Shown: positions 8,722 through 17,168 of the stretch, piece after piece
Layout: the number at the start of each line of letters is the position of its first letter
Numbering within the stretch: the stretch's first letter is position 1
Source: Sporobacter sp963677825
GTDB lineage: Bacteria; Bacillota; Clostridia; Oscillospirales; Oscillospiraceae
Length of the DNA: 64,000 nucleotides
NCBI GenBank assembly: GCA_963677825.2
Contig: CAXXEF010000001.1
Coordinates: 868,001-932,000 of the forward strand
Direction: 5' to 3'
Made by a program: the position numbers and the translations under genes
The notes under the pieces: generated by a model
The model's database searches: none
What the model was told of the DNA's origin: nothing
Seen by the model: only the letters and a program-made list of their open reading frames with translations

Positions 8722-9348
8722 TTAGACAGCGCTCCTAGCCGGACGCGGTACGGCCACGCTGGGCTGTGTGCGCGGTACTTCGCGCGCAGCCGTCAGCGAC
8801 AGACGCGTGACTTGCGCTATCATCGCCGAGCAGATGCGCAGCGTATAAAGGATATCGTTTTCGATCGATTGCGGCGCAGCTAAGTATTGCGCATGCAGCA
8901 CCGTATAAGTATCGACGATATCGTCCGCCGATTGCCCGGGTGGCAGCGCGGTAGCCAGACCAGTACAGGCCAGCGCGTCAAGGTCTTGCCGGAGTACACG
9001 GTCGAGCGCCAGCTCGTACCGGACATGACTGATGGTCCGTCCGTACTCAAAACGCGTGTGCGCCGAACAGAAAAAGTCGGCGTAAAAGTGGCAGATCACG
9101 CCGAGCTTAAACGAATACTCGGCATCGAACGCGCTGTCGGACTGCCGCTTGGCGGTAAGCCGACGGATCTCTTTAGCGATAAACCCCGTCCATTTCTCCG
9201 GTATATGAGCGCGGTCTTTATACTTTTTTCTGAAATCCGGCATGATGGTTCCGGCTAAAAAGCCGCGTCGGCTGAGCCGGATGCCGTATTCAGATTGTAA
9301 ATGGGATAGTAGCAGTCTGCCGATCCTGCGATGTGAAAAGGTATTCAT
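8722..9348 (-). CDS. zinc-dependent phospholipase C-like protein
   Basis: 208 residues. Early SHRRIGR, GFLAGTIMPDF and the core FKLGVICHFYADFFCSAH give the His/Asp ligands expected of the zinc-dependent phospholipase C fold. There is no signal peptide, unlike the secreted toxins of this family, so an intracellular role is more likely. A C-terminal tail of about 20 residues is rich in Pro, Arg and Ala. AGGAAGG precedes the start. Substrate unknown. Confidence 0.75.
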   Translation of the reverse strand: MNTFSHRRIGRLLLSHLQSEYGIRLSRRGFLAGTIMPDFRKKYKDRAHIPEKWTGFIAKEIRRLTAKRQSDSAFDAEYSFKLGVICHFYADFFCSAHTRFEYGRTISHVRYELALDRVLRQDLDALACTGLATALPPGQSADDIVDTYTVLHAQYLAAPQSIENDILYTLRICSAMIAQVTRLSLTAAREVPRTQPSVAVPRPARSAV

Positions 9349-9475
9349 GGACGCCTTCCTATGTCATAGATAATCAATAGTGCTTTTTGCATTATAGCAC
9401 ATAGATATGAAATAACCATGACTAAATCACACCGGTTTTCAAAATCGTCATAATGCACGAATTTGCCGATACAGC

Positions 9476-9511
9476 GCAAAGCAAAGCGGGGCGAACACCG
9501 TTCACCCCGCT
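9476..9511 (-). terminator. terminator of the VanZ-aroK-M24-DUF5661 operon
   Basis: A 12-bp stem (9485-9496 with 9500-9511) containing one G-U pair on the minus strand; TTTGCTTT follows. It lies about 80 bases past the last stop. Confidence 0.7.
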
Positions 9512-9589
9512 GTTGTGGCGCTTGCCACTTCTTCATTTTCATCGTTCCGACCGTTCTTAGTATGGCCGGACACCGCACCGATATGCGCG

Positions 9590-9892
9590 TTATATAATGA
9601 CGACTTTTTTACCTGTTGTGTCGCCCTTGATTTCATCCAAAGCGTGCTCCCACGCCTCCAGACCGACGTTATCGTCGTAATACAGCTTGTTTTCCTTCAG
9701 ATGCGCAAACGCGATCTTGGCCGTCGTGACGGCGTTGTCCTGTGTGACATTCGTCTCGGGATCAATCGTGCCGTGTTCAAGCTCGATATTCATGCCCTCC
9801 AGGAATTCCTCGGCCGTAAAGCCCATTTTGTCAAAATCGATCGACAGCTTACCCGCCGTGGCGACGGCCTCTTCCAGTGTAAATTTTCCCAT
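9590..9892 (-). CDS. DUF5661-family protein
   Basis: 100 residues. IDFDKMGFTAEEFLEGMNIELEHG followed by TTAKIAFAHLKENKLYYDD matches a short conserved family of unknown function; the GMNIELEHG block and the later His are its hallmarks. GAAAGGAGA is a good ribosome site. It is the last gene of the operon, 24 bases after the M24 peptidase. Confidence 0.75.
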   Translation of the reverse strand: MGKFTLEEAVATAGKLSIDFDKMGFTAEEFLEGMNIELEHGTIDPETNVTQDNAVTTAKIAFAHLKENKLYYDDNVGLEAWEHALDEIKGDTTGKKVVII

Positions 9893-9916
9893 AATGATCT
9901 CCTTTCTATTTTGGCG

Positions 9917-11113
9917 CTATGCCGGTACTTCGATGATCGGACAGCCGCCGCCTGTAACGCAGCGTCCGCCGTTTTTCGTAACAATATAGGTGTCCTCAAC
10001 GCCGATAAGCCCGACGCCCTCGATGCCTTTTTTCGGCTCGACGGCAAAAACCATGTTCTCTTCGATCGGCTCGTCAAAACCCTCGGCGATGACGGGCGGC
10101 TCATCGACGTGCAAACCGATGCCGTGGCCGAGAAACTTCACTTTGTGGCTGCCAAAGCCCATAAAATTCTTCTTAAACGCATCGCTCAGTGAGCCCATGA
10201 TCTCACGATAGATTTCCGACGGGCGTGCGCCGGGCAGCAGCATCGCCGCGATGCGTTTTTGGATGCCGATGCACGCTTCTTGTATCTGCGCGAGCTGCTC
10301 GGTCGGCGTCGCACCGAATATATACACCTGCGATTTGTCGCTGTTGTACCCTTGGATACCAAAACCAATATCCACAAAGATCGTTTCGCCGCGCCGCAGT
10401 AGATGCTCGCGGCTGCCCATCATCGGAACAGCGGCGCTCAGACCGCGGCTGCCGCCGGGGCCGTCAAAGTATGTCGGATACAAGGCATTTGTCCCAAAGC
10501 CGATCTGCCCCATGCCCAGGTCGGTCTGGAACATCTGAAAGCGCGTCGAGCCGTGAAAGCCGTGCTCAAACATTTTTGCCAAAAGCTCAACGGATAATTC
10601 CGTCTCGCTCATTCCCTCACGCAGCAGTGACGGCACGACGTCACGCATGATGATGTGATGGATTTTACCTGCGCGTTCGATCGCGTCAATCTCGTACGGC
10701 GTTTTAACGGCACGGACGGAGAGAATCGTCTTATCGAGTGACGACAGCTTGTCCGTCTTAAAGTATTTCTCAAAACGGCCTAAAATCGCAATCGTCATGA
10801 TCTCCGACTCGATATACGTGCTGCCGCACTCGGCGCCGACGGCCGCGGCGGCGTCTCGGTAACGCCGGATCTGACGGATGTCTTTAAAGGGCGACTCTTC
10901 AAGCGCACGCTCGTAGCTGCGGCGTACAAAATAAACCGCCTCCCCGTCACGCCGGATGAGCAGCAGCCCGTCCTGCATCGTGCCGGTAAAATAATACTGG
11001 TTAATCTTACTGACGAAAACGGCTGTGTCCCAATCCGGATGCCGTGCATCCATTGCCGCGCGGAACTTTGCCATTCTGAGATCGATTTCTTCTATTTCTA
11101 ATTCCCTGCTCAT
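9917..11113 (-). CDS. M24-family Xaa-Pro aminopeptidase-like metalloprotein
   Basis: 398 residues with a creatinase-type N-terminal domain (about 1-150) and a pita-bread C-terminal domain. The dinuclear metal ligands are visible in order: Asp in FVDIGFG, Asp in YNSDKSQVY, His in LGHGIGLHVDEPP, Glu in VFAVEPKKG and Glu in GVEDTYIV. All five are retained, so it is probably active as an aminopeptidase P or prolidase-like enzyme. TGGAGG precedes the ATG. It lies between aroK and the DUF5661 gene. Confidence 0.9.
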   Translation of the reverse strand: MSRELEIEEIDLRMAKFRAAMDARHPDWDTAVFVSKINQYYFTGTMQDGLLLIRRDGEAVYFVRRSYERALEESPFKDIRQIRRYRDAAAAVGAECGSTYIESEIMTIAILGRFEKYFKTDKLSSLDKTILSVRAVKTPYEIDAIERAGKIHHIIMRDVVPSLLREGMSETELSVELLAKMFEHGFHGSTRFQMFQTDLGMGQIGFGTNALYPTYFDGPGGSRGLSAAVPMMGSREHLLRRGETIFVDIGFGIQGYNSDKSQVYIFGATPTEQLAQIQEACIGIQKRIAAMLLPGARPSEIYREIMGSLSDAFKKNFMGFGSHKVKFLGHGIGLHVDEPPVIAEGFDEPIEENMVFAVEPKKGIEGVGLIGVEDTYIVTKNGGRCVTGGGCPIIEVPA

Positions 11114-11167
11114 TTGGCCTCCATGTATGATGTCTTTATACTATAATATCACGCACGCGTCGGCAGT

Positions 11168-11701
11168 TCAATCCGTTTTAGGCGGCTTAATAAACGCCTC
11201 AAGCCGTTCGGTGATCTCGGACACGACAGACTCGATGTCGCGACGTCCGCCGCGACCGGTCGGGATAATAATATCGGCATATTTCTGATATAGCGGCCGT
11301 CGTGTACGGAACACCTCGGCAATCGTCTGCCCGGGCCGCATGGCGACGCCGCGCGTTTTAATATTACGCAGCCGTCGGTACAAGCGCCCGAGTGGCACGT
11401 CGATGAAAACCGTGACGGCCCCCTGTTTCAGACGGCGCATTGCCGCCTCGGATAGCACCATACTGCCGCCGGTCGCAATCACGGTGCGTTCGGTATCAAG
11501 ACTGAGCGCTGTACGGATCTCTTCTTGTAAAAACGCGTCGATGCCGTTTTGATCGATGTACCGTTGCAGCGTCATGCCGATCTGTCGGCTCAGAATCAGA
11601 TCGGTATCGACGAAGCTGTACCCCATCGCCTTGGCTAGCAGCACCCCGACGGTACTTTTACCGGCACCCGGCATGCCGATGAGCACGATATTATTCTTCA
11701 T
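11168..11701 (-). CDS. aroK: shikimate kinase
   Basis: 177 residues, normal length. The P-loop GMPGAGKSTVG lies at residue 9, the shikimate-binding Asp in FVDTD follows, and VIATGGSMVL matches the GGG-type loop (here ATGGS). The lid contains RPLY. It phosphorylates shikimate in aromatic amino acid synthesis. The start overlaps the VanZ stop by 4 bases, indicating translational coupling. No other aro gene is nearby. Confidence 0.92.
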   Translation of the reverse strand: MKNNIVLIGMPGAGKSTVGVLLAKAMGYSFVDTDLILSRQIGMTLQRYIDQNGIDAFLQEEIRTALSLDTERTVIATGGSMVLSEAAMRRLKQGAVTVFIDVPLGRLYRRLRNIKTRGVAMRPGQTIAEVFRTRRPLYQKYADIIIPTGRGGRRDIESVVSEITERLEAFIKPPKTD

Positions 11702-12174
11702 CGTACATCGCCTCCCCCGTTTATCTGTTTGTCCTGTCGCCGCTGTCTATATCGGCAAACAGCGCGATACAGTAAAAACCCTATCATCGCGCCGAGCGCA
11801 TTGAGTATCAGATCATCCAGCTCACTGACGCCCGTACCGAATACATACTGTGCCGTCTCAATAAAAAGTGAAAAGATGAAGCCCGCGCCGATGCTGCCTG
11901 GAATCGATCGCGGTCGTCCCGTCAAATACGGCAGGAGCGCACCAAACGGTATAAACCAGAATATGTTGCCGCCAAATAAATACACAAAATATGAGTATGC
12001 GTGTGCCTGCAGAAGTCGTATGTACCCGGTAAAAGGTACGAGATTGATATTGCCGTTTGAAAACAGCGGATGACTGAGCATCCCGGGGCGTAAAACCGTC
12101 AGGCGCAGCAATATGACTAGGTAAATGCCGGCTACACCCCAGACAATCCATTTTCTACTGTTCGTTTTTGACAA
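11698..12174 (-). CDS. VanZ-family membrane protein
   Basis: 158 residues. The VanZ core NLVPFTGYIRL, GNIFWFIPFGALLPYL and ETAQYVFGTGVSELDDLILNALG is complete, with about five membrane segments. Translation starts at TTG (12172-12174), with GGGGGC 8 bases upstream; no better ATG exists. It is first in the operon with aroK and is transcribed away from the TetR gene. VanZ proteins can give low-level teicoplanin resistance, but the role here is unknown. Confidence 0.85.
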   Translation of the reverse strand: MSKTNSRKWIVWGVAGIYLVILLRLTVLRPGMLSHPLFSNGNINLVPFTGYIRLLQAHAYSYFVYLFGGNIFWFIPFGALLPYLTGRPRSIPGSIGAGFIFSLFIETAQYVFGTGVSELDDLILNALGAMIGFLLYRAVCRYRQRRQDKQINGGGDVR

Positions 12175-12282
12175 ATTTCTGCCCCCAACATATCGTAAAA
12201 TGTCTTAAAAGCGGCTCAGGACCGCCGGCAAGCCGCGGATGATGACAAAATAGGCACAACACACGTTTTCTTCCTACAAATG

Positions 12283-12326
12283 CTTGACAATTACCGGCGA
12301 TTGGCATATATTGAACTTAAATTCAA
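12283..12326 (+). promoter_or_regulatory. promoter and palindromic operator of the TetR gene
   Basis: TTGACA (12283-12288) and TATATT (12307-12312) are 18 bases apart. Overlapping the end of the -10 and the start point is TTGAACTTAAATTCAA (12311-12326), an inverted repeat symmetric at 14 of 16 positions. This placement would let the TetR product block its own transcription. Confidence 0.7.
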
Positions 12327-12357
12327 GCGTACTAACAACTGGGATGGTGATGACGCT

Positions 12358-13008
12358 ATGGCACGCACAGCAGCGCAAAACAAACGCATCCGAGACGCAA
12401 AACGCGAGCTGATTCTAACGCAGGCGCTAAACCAGTTTTCGAGTAAGGGATACTTCTCGACTCGCATACAGGATATCGCCGAGGCCGCGAGCATATCACA
12501 GGGGCTTTTATACTATTATTACCCGTCGAAAGAGGCTGTGTACATCGATCTTGTCAGCGACGCTCTTGAGCGCATCAACGACACGGCAAGATTCGTACGC
12601 GACATGCAAAAGCCCAATGGCGAAAAAATCATGAATGCGCTTCAAATCCTGTTTAAAACGATTGAATCGAGCGCACGGTTCCGTCAGACGTGCCGGATGA
12701 TCGCGCAGGCGACGTATCAGGCCGATATCTCGGAGGAAGCGCAGGCTCAGCTGGATAAAAAGCGTGATGTCGCTTATCGGATCATGGCTGAGATCTTCCG
12801 CAAAGGGCAAATGGAAGGCAGTGTCGTCGACGGCGACCCAATGGAACTGTCGATTCTGTTCTGGACAAGCATCAACGGACTGGCGATCTACTACGCCACG
12901 CGCGACATCGCCGCCAATCTCCCGGATTACAAACTTGTGGCACCGATGTTTCTCGTCGGTGCAGACACCATACCAGACTGGCATAATACATACGAAAGCG
13001 ATCTTTAA
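12358..13008 (+). CDS. TetR/AcrR-family transcriptional regulator
   Basis: 216 residues from the ATG at 12358; an upstream in-frame ATG at 12280 lies inside the promoter and cannot be used. The N-terminal helix-turn-helix FSSKGYFSTRIQDIAEAASISQG followed by LYYYYPSKEAVYIDLV is typical. The C-terminal ligand domain is about 150 residues, with no recognisable specificity. It is transcribed alone and divergently from the VanZ-aroK operon, about 100 bases apart, so that operon is a possible second target besides itself. Confidence 0.9.
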   Translation: MARTAAQNKRIRDAKRELILTQALNQFSSKGYFSTRIQDIAEAASISQGLLYYYYPSKEAVYIDLVSDALERINDTARFVRDMQKPNGEKIMNALQILFKTIESSARFRQTCRMIAQATYQADISEEAQAQLDKKRDVAYRIMAEIFRKGQMEGSVVDGDPMELSILFWTSINGLAIYYATRDIAANLPDYKLVAPMFLVGADTIPDWHNTYESDL

Positions 13009-13039
13009 AAAATGGGCGGGCGGTAAGCCCGCCCATTTT
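13009..13039 (+). terminator. terminator of the TetR gene
   Basis: A perfect 13-bp stem (13009-13021 with 13027-13039) with loop GGTAA, ending in TTTTATT. It starts 1 base past the stop. Between it and the rny promoter (13040-13234) I see no gene. Confidence 0.9.
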
Positions 13040-13234
13040 ATTATGTTAGCCCATACGACCGACGCGCCGCCGTCTACATTATAGACCGGCAGCGCTTCCA
13101 GCACAACAATAAAGCGTGTCCAGCCATGAGCGCCCTGAGGCGCGATCGGCTCGGCAAACAATGAAATATATGGTAATTATGACGCAAACACGAGGCTAAT
13201 ATCGCAGCTTACAGGACAAACTCACCGAATCTTC

Positions 13235-13263
13235 TTGACACAAATTTAAACCGGCTGTAGAAT
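13235..13263 (+). promoter_or_regulatory. sigma-A promoter of rny
   Basis: TTGACA (13235-13240) and TAGAAT (13258-13263) with a 17-base spacer, about 115 bases before the rny start, giving a leader of roughly 100 bases. Confidence 0.7.
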
Positions 13264-13378
13264 AATTCAGATAAGCACCAAAATTTTGTTAGAGGAATTA
13301 AACAAAAAGATATCGTTATAACCCTAACATTGTGACAGGGTGTTTATATAGATTTGAACGGAGGTGTGCACGTCACCC

Positions 13379-14929
13379 ATGCCCATGGTAAATATTTTTG
13401 TTTTCATAATCAGCGTCATCGTTGCGATAATAGTTGCGTTTATCCTTGGTATTACGTACCGCAAAAAGGTTTCTGAACGCGACATCCAAAGCGCCGAAGA
13501 AAAAGCGAAACGGATCATCAACGACTCCTATAAGGCCGCTGAGAGCAAAAAGCGTGAAGCGCTTTTAGAAGCAAAGGAAGAGATCCATAAAAACAGAACG
13601 GAATACGAACGCGAAGTCCGCGAGCGGCGCACGGAACTGCAAAAGCAGGAACGTCGGCTGCAGCAAAAAGAAGAATCCATTGATAAGAAGTCAGACATTC
13701 TAGAAAAGAAGTCCGAAACACTTTCCCGCAAACTCTCCGAGCTCGACGCCTCATACGAAGAGGTTGCCGCGCTAAAACGCAGCCAGTTTGAAATGCTGGA
13801 GAAAATCTCCGGTTATACTGTCGAGGAAGCCAAAGCGTATCTGATTAAAAACCTCGAGTCTGAGGTCACGCACGAGGCCGCGATGAAGATCAAGGAGATC
13901 GAAGCGCGTTACAAAGAAGAAGCCGATCAGAAAGCGCGGGAGTATATTTCCCTAGCCATCCAGCGGTGCGCGGCCGACCACGTCGCAGAAGCGACCGTTT
14001 CTGTCGTACCGCTCCCGAACGACGAAATGAAAGGCCGCATCATCGGCCGAGAAGGACGCAACATCCGAGCGATTGAAACGCTGACAGGCGTCGACCTTAT
14101 CATCGACGATACGCCCGAAGCCATTACGCTGTCCAGCTTTGACCCGGTGCGGCGTGAAATCGCGCGCATTGCGCTTGAAAAGCTCATTCTTGACGGACGG
14201 ATTCATCCGGCCCGCATCGAGGAGATGGTTGAAAAGGCCAAGCGCGAAGTCGATGCGACGATTAAGTCTGAGGGCGAACGCGCGACGTTTGAAACAGGCA
14301 TCCACGGTCTGCACACCGAGGTCGTCAAGCTGCTCGGTCGTCAAAAGTACCGGACAAGCTACGGCCAGAACGTTTTCAACCACTCGATCGAGGTCTCACA
14401 CATCTCTGGTCTGCTCGCTTCCGAGCTCGGCGTCGACGTCATGACGGCCAAACGCGCCGGTCTTCTGCACGATCTCGGTAAATCGATCGATCACGAGGTC
14501 GAGGGCAGCCACGTTACCATCGGTGTTGATCTTGCCCGAAAGTACAAAGAGAGCGAAGACGTCATCCACGCTATCCACGCCCATCACGGCGATGTGGAGC
14601 CGAAAACGATCATCGCCTGTATTGTTCAGGCCGCCGACACGATCTCAGCCGCGCGCCCCGGCGCACGCCGTGAGAACATCGAAAACTATATCAAGCGGCT
14701 TGAGAAACTTGAAGAGGTCACGAAATCCTTCAATGGTGTCGATAACTGCTACGCCATTCAGGCCGGCCGCGAAATCCGCATTATGGTCAAGCCCGAGGAT
14801 GTCTCGGAAGATCAGATGATTCTGCTCGCGCGTGACATCGCCAAGAAGATCGAGAATGATCTCGACTATCCCGGTCAGATCAAAGTTAATCTTTTACGCG
14901 AAACGAAAGCGATCGAATACGCCAAATAG
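13379..14929 (+). CDS. rny: ribonuclease Y
   Basis: 516 residues from the ATG at 13379, which is 14 bases after GGAGG; a GTG at 13364 overlaps that site. In order: an N-terminal membrane helix (FVFIISVIVAIIVAFILG), a long Glu/Lys/Arg-rich coiled coil (about 30-180), a KH domain (GRIIGREGRNIRAIE) and an HD domain with LLHDLGKSIDHEVEGSH. It is the membrane-anchored endonuclease that starts bulk mRNA decay in Firmicutes. All catalytic residues are present. It is monocistronic between its own promoter and terminator. Confidence 0.97.
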   Translation: MPMVNIFVFIISVIVAIIVAFILGITYRKKVSERDIQSAEEKAKRIINDSYKAAESKKREALLEAKEEIHKNRTEYEREVRERRTELQKQERRLQQKEESIDKKSDILEKKSETLSRKLSELDASYEEVAALKRSQFEMLEKISGYTVEEAKAYLIKNLESEVTHEAAMKIKEIEARYKEEADQKAREYISLAIQRCAADHVAEATVSVVPLPNDEMKGRIIGREGRNIRAIETLTGVDLIIDDTPEAITLSSFDPVRREIARIALEKLILDGRIHPARIEEMVEKAKREVDATIKSEGERATFETGIHGLHTEVVKLLGRQKYRTSYGQNVFNHSIEVSHISGLLASELGVDVMTAKRAGLLHDLGKSIDHEVEGSHVTIGVDLARKYKESEDVIHAIHAHHGDVEPKTIIACIVQAADTISAARPGARRENIENYIKRLEKLEEVTKSFNGVDNCYAIQAGREIRIMVKPEDVSEDQMILLARDIAKKIENDLDYPGQIKVNLLRETKAIEYAK

Positions 14930-14936
14930 CATAAAG

Positions 14937-14982
14937 CCTCCGCAAACAGGATTTATTATCCGTTTTGCGGAGGTTCTTTTTT
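14937..14982 (+). terminator. terminator of rny
   Basis: CCTCCGCAAA (14937-14946) pairs with TTTGCGGAGG (14964-14973) around a 17-base loop; TTCTTTTTT follows. Confidence 0.9.
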
Positions 14983-15056
14983 CTGTTATTATCTTCAATG
15001 CTGCAGTGCAGCCGCCATTGCCGACTTTGCGCGCTATGGCCCACCCTATCGCAATA

Positions 15057-15094
15057 AGGCCCCGTCTCAAAAAGAGACGGGGCCTCGCTTTTTT
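15057..15094 (+). terminator. second strong hairpin between rny and tRNA-Leu
   Basis: A perfect 12-bp stem AGGCCCCGTCTC/GAGACGGGGCCT (15057-15068 with 15074-15085), then CGCTTTTTT. It is oriented for plus-strand termination but also lies just past the minus-strand tRNA 3' end. Confidence 0.75.
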
Positions 15095-15099
15095 GTAAG

Positions 15100-15183
15100 T
15101 GCCGGTGACCGGGATCGAACCGGTACGAGTGTTACCTCACGGGATTTTAAGTCCCGGGCGTCTGCCTGTTCCGCCACACCGGC
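15100..15183 (-). tRNA. tRNA-Leu (UAA)
   Basis: 84 bases. The acceptor GCCGGTG pairs with CACCGGC, the discriminator is A, and CCA is not encoded. The anticodon stem CGGGA/TCCCG holds the loop CTTAAAA, giving anticodon TAA. A long variable arm (TGAGGTAACACTCG) makes it a class II tRNA. The T arm with GGTTCGATCCC is intact. Confidence 0.95.
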
Positions 15184-15238
15184 GTGCTGTTGCATCAGGT
15201 ATCGTAACATTTCACCGAAGTGTTGTCAAGATGGGTAT

Positions 15239-15982
15239 TTAGCCCCGATTACGCAGGATCTTCTCAACCTCGTCAAGCTGTTGTGGCGTGTTAACGCCGA
15301 CAATCTCGCTGCCGAGCTCACGCCGGCAGATCCCAATCCTTGCTCCGCCGCGCTGCAGAATGGCCGGTACGTCGGTCAGATAATATTCGCGCTGCGCGTT
15401 ATCATTATCGAGCGACCGCAGCGCCTCAAACAGTATACGCGCTTTAAACACATACACGCCGCTGTTTAGCTCCGTAATTGCCCGCTCTGCCGGCGTGCAG
15501 TCCCTGTCCTCGACGACGCGGACGAAACCGCCCTGCGTGTCGCGAACAACGCGTCCGTACGGCAGCGGTACGTCAGACGTACCCGTCAGGATCGTACAAT
15601 CGTCGCCGGATGCGGTGTGCGCGCTGATGAGCGCTTCATACGTCGCGCGGCTTAAGAGCGGCATATCACCGTTGCAAACGAGCACGTCCCCGTCAAAGCC
15701 GCGCAGTAGCGGTTCGGCAGACAAAACGGCGTGGCCGGTACCGAGCTGCTCCGTCTGCTCGGCAAATACATACTGCGAATACTGCGCTGTAATTTTATCC
15801 TTTTGATAGCCGACGACTATTACCGTATCCTCGGGCGAAATGAAGCGTAGTGCCTTCAGCACGTGTCCAAGAAGCGGTGTTCCGTCCGCCAGGCGCATAA
15901 CCTTGGGCAGATCAATGCCTTCTGTCGAAAGCCTTGTCCCCTTGCCTGCCGCCAGTACAATGGCTTTAAGTGGCTGCTGCAT
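15239..15982 (-). CDS. GlmU-like nucleotidyltransferase without acyltransferase domain
   Basis: 247 residues from the ATG at 15982, with AGGAGGAG upstream; the longer reading frame to 16111 runs into the preceding gene. The signature AIVLAAGKGTRLSTEG, the following LPKVM, CNGDMPLL (metal-binding Asp) and NSGVYVFKA match the uridylyltransferase half of GlmU. NDNAQREYYLTDVP is also GlmU-like. The C-terminal left-handed beta-helix is absent, so it should make a UDP- or NDP-sugar but not acetylate. It is last in a three-gene cluster after prmA and a deacetylase-like gene. Confidence 0.8.
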   Translation of the reverse strand: MQQPLKAIVLAAGKGTRLSTEGIDLPKVMRLADGTPLLGHVLKALRFISPEDTVIVVGYQKDKITAQYSQYVFAEQTEQLGTGHAVLSAEPLLRGFDGDVLVCNGDMPLLSRATYEALISAHTASGDDCTILTGTSDVPLPYGRVVRDTQGGFVRVVEDRDCTPAERAITELNSGVYVFKARILFEALRSLDNDNAQREYYLTDVPAILQRGGARIGICRRELGSEIVGVNTPQQLDEVEKILRNRG

Positions 15983-16007
15983 GATCTTATTCTTCTCCTC
16001 CTGCGTC

Positions 16008-17108
16008 TTAGTAGGCACCGGCCGTGACTTCCGTCGTCCGGACGAGCGTGTATTGATTCTCAAACATATAAACCAGAAACGGCTGAAGTATATCCGCCGT
16101 ATTGTCGGCACACGGGAGCAAGACCTTTTCGCGGACGCCGGCCGTCGTGCTTAGCTTGGCGGATACGCCGGTCGACGTCATCGCGGCGTTTGTACCGTAG
16201 TTGATCGTCGGTAACCAGTAAATCAGATCGTTGTCCTGCGCCATTTGCTTGGCGGCTTCTGATACGTCTTCGCTTGCCGTAACGAGCAGCGTTTTGATCT
16301 TTGCGGCCTCAAACAACAGCGCAGACGCGGTTGCATACTCGTCATAGCCGCCTTCCATCAGGTGGATTCCAAGTGAATGACCGCTCCCGGCTATCCGACG
16401 AATCAAATCCGGGTTCTCGGTAATTTCAGCGACATCGGCGAAAAAGCAGAATTTATAACGGGATGCATCGAGGATTTCCAGCAGCGCCTCGATCCGTCCG
16501 GCGTCCAAATCAAAAAAGCCCACCTGTATCCGTACCGCCTCATACGTCGGCTTTTCAGACGGGGACGACGGTGATGGTGACGGTCCGACGACGCCCATAT
16601 AGGTGTCGTAGTAAAGCTGCATTTGATCTCTGCGTATAGAGACGAACGTTCTGTCATTAAATGTCGCCGACGCTGTTGTCAGGCGCACAACCGGCGCGGG
16701 CGAGGCATCGATATAGCTCAGGCCCAGTCCGAAAAACGAGGTCACCGTCTCCGCCGGCACATATATCGTACCGTTGACAATACGCGCAGAAATAAAATAC
16801 TGCTTGCCGTCCTGATCGAACACGGTGTTATCCTCTGTATTAAACGTCAGCGATTTTGTAACAGACCGGTATAATAACAACCTGGTATCGGATCTTAGCG
16901 CTTGGATGCCGATCCCGTTATCCGTAAACGCCGTATACGGCAAATAGATTCGGCTATTGAAAAAGTACGGCATCGTCTCATCGCTAAGCGGCAGCACCTG
17001 CTCATCAATCGCCGTAAAATATACCGGGCCGTCCGCCTGCGCCGACGGCAGCAGCAGCGCCGCCAGCAGGCATAGCACGAGAACCGATGTAATGATTTTG
17101 TTTTTCAC
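16008..17108 (-). CDS. secreted protein: copper amine oxidase-type N domain plus deacetylase-like domain
   Basis: 366 residues starting at GTG (17108) with AGGAGG upstream. A signal peptide (residues 1-25, LLAALLLPSAQA) is followed by a stalk domain of the copper amine oxidase N-terminal type (YFFNSRIYLPYTAF, IVNGTIYVPAETVTSFFGL). A Ser/Pro-rich linker near 180 leads to a C-terminal region that resembles NodB polysaccharide deacetylases. HSLGIHLMEGG resembles the His motif, but the usual TFDDG is FFDLDAG, so activity is doubtful. It probably acts at the cell wall. 25 bases separate it from the nucleotidyltransferase. Confidence 0.7.
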   Translation of the reverse strand: MKNKIITSVLVLCLLAALLLPSAQADGPVYFTAIDEQVLPLSDETMPYFFNSRIYLPYTAFTDNGIGIQALRSDTRLLLYRSVTKSLTFNTEDNTVFDQDGKQYFISARIVNGTIYVPAETVTSFFGLGLSYIDASPAPVVRLTTASATFNDRTFVSIRRDQMQLYYDTYMGVVGPSPSPSSPSEKPTYEAVRIQVGFFDLDAGRIEALLEILDASRYKFCFFADVAEITENPDLIRRIAGSGHSLGIHLMEGGYDEYATASALLFEAAKIKTLLVTASEDVSEAAKQMAQDNDLIYWLPTINYGTNAAMTSTGVSAKLSTTAGVREKVLLPCADNTADILQPFLVYMFENQYTLVRTTEVTAGAY

Positions 17109-17168
17109 GGCAGTCGCCTCCTGTCTCCGGCCCGCTCCAGTAAAATACGGTTTTATTGTAGCATGCGG

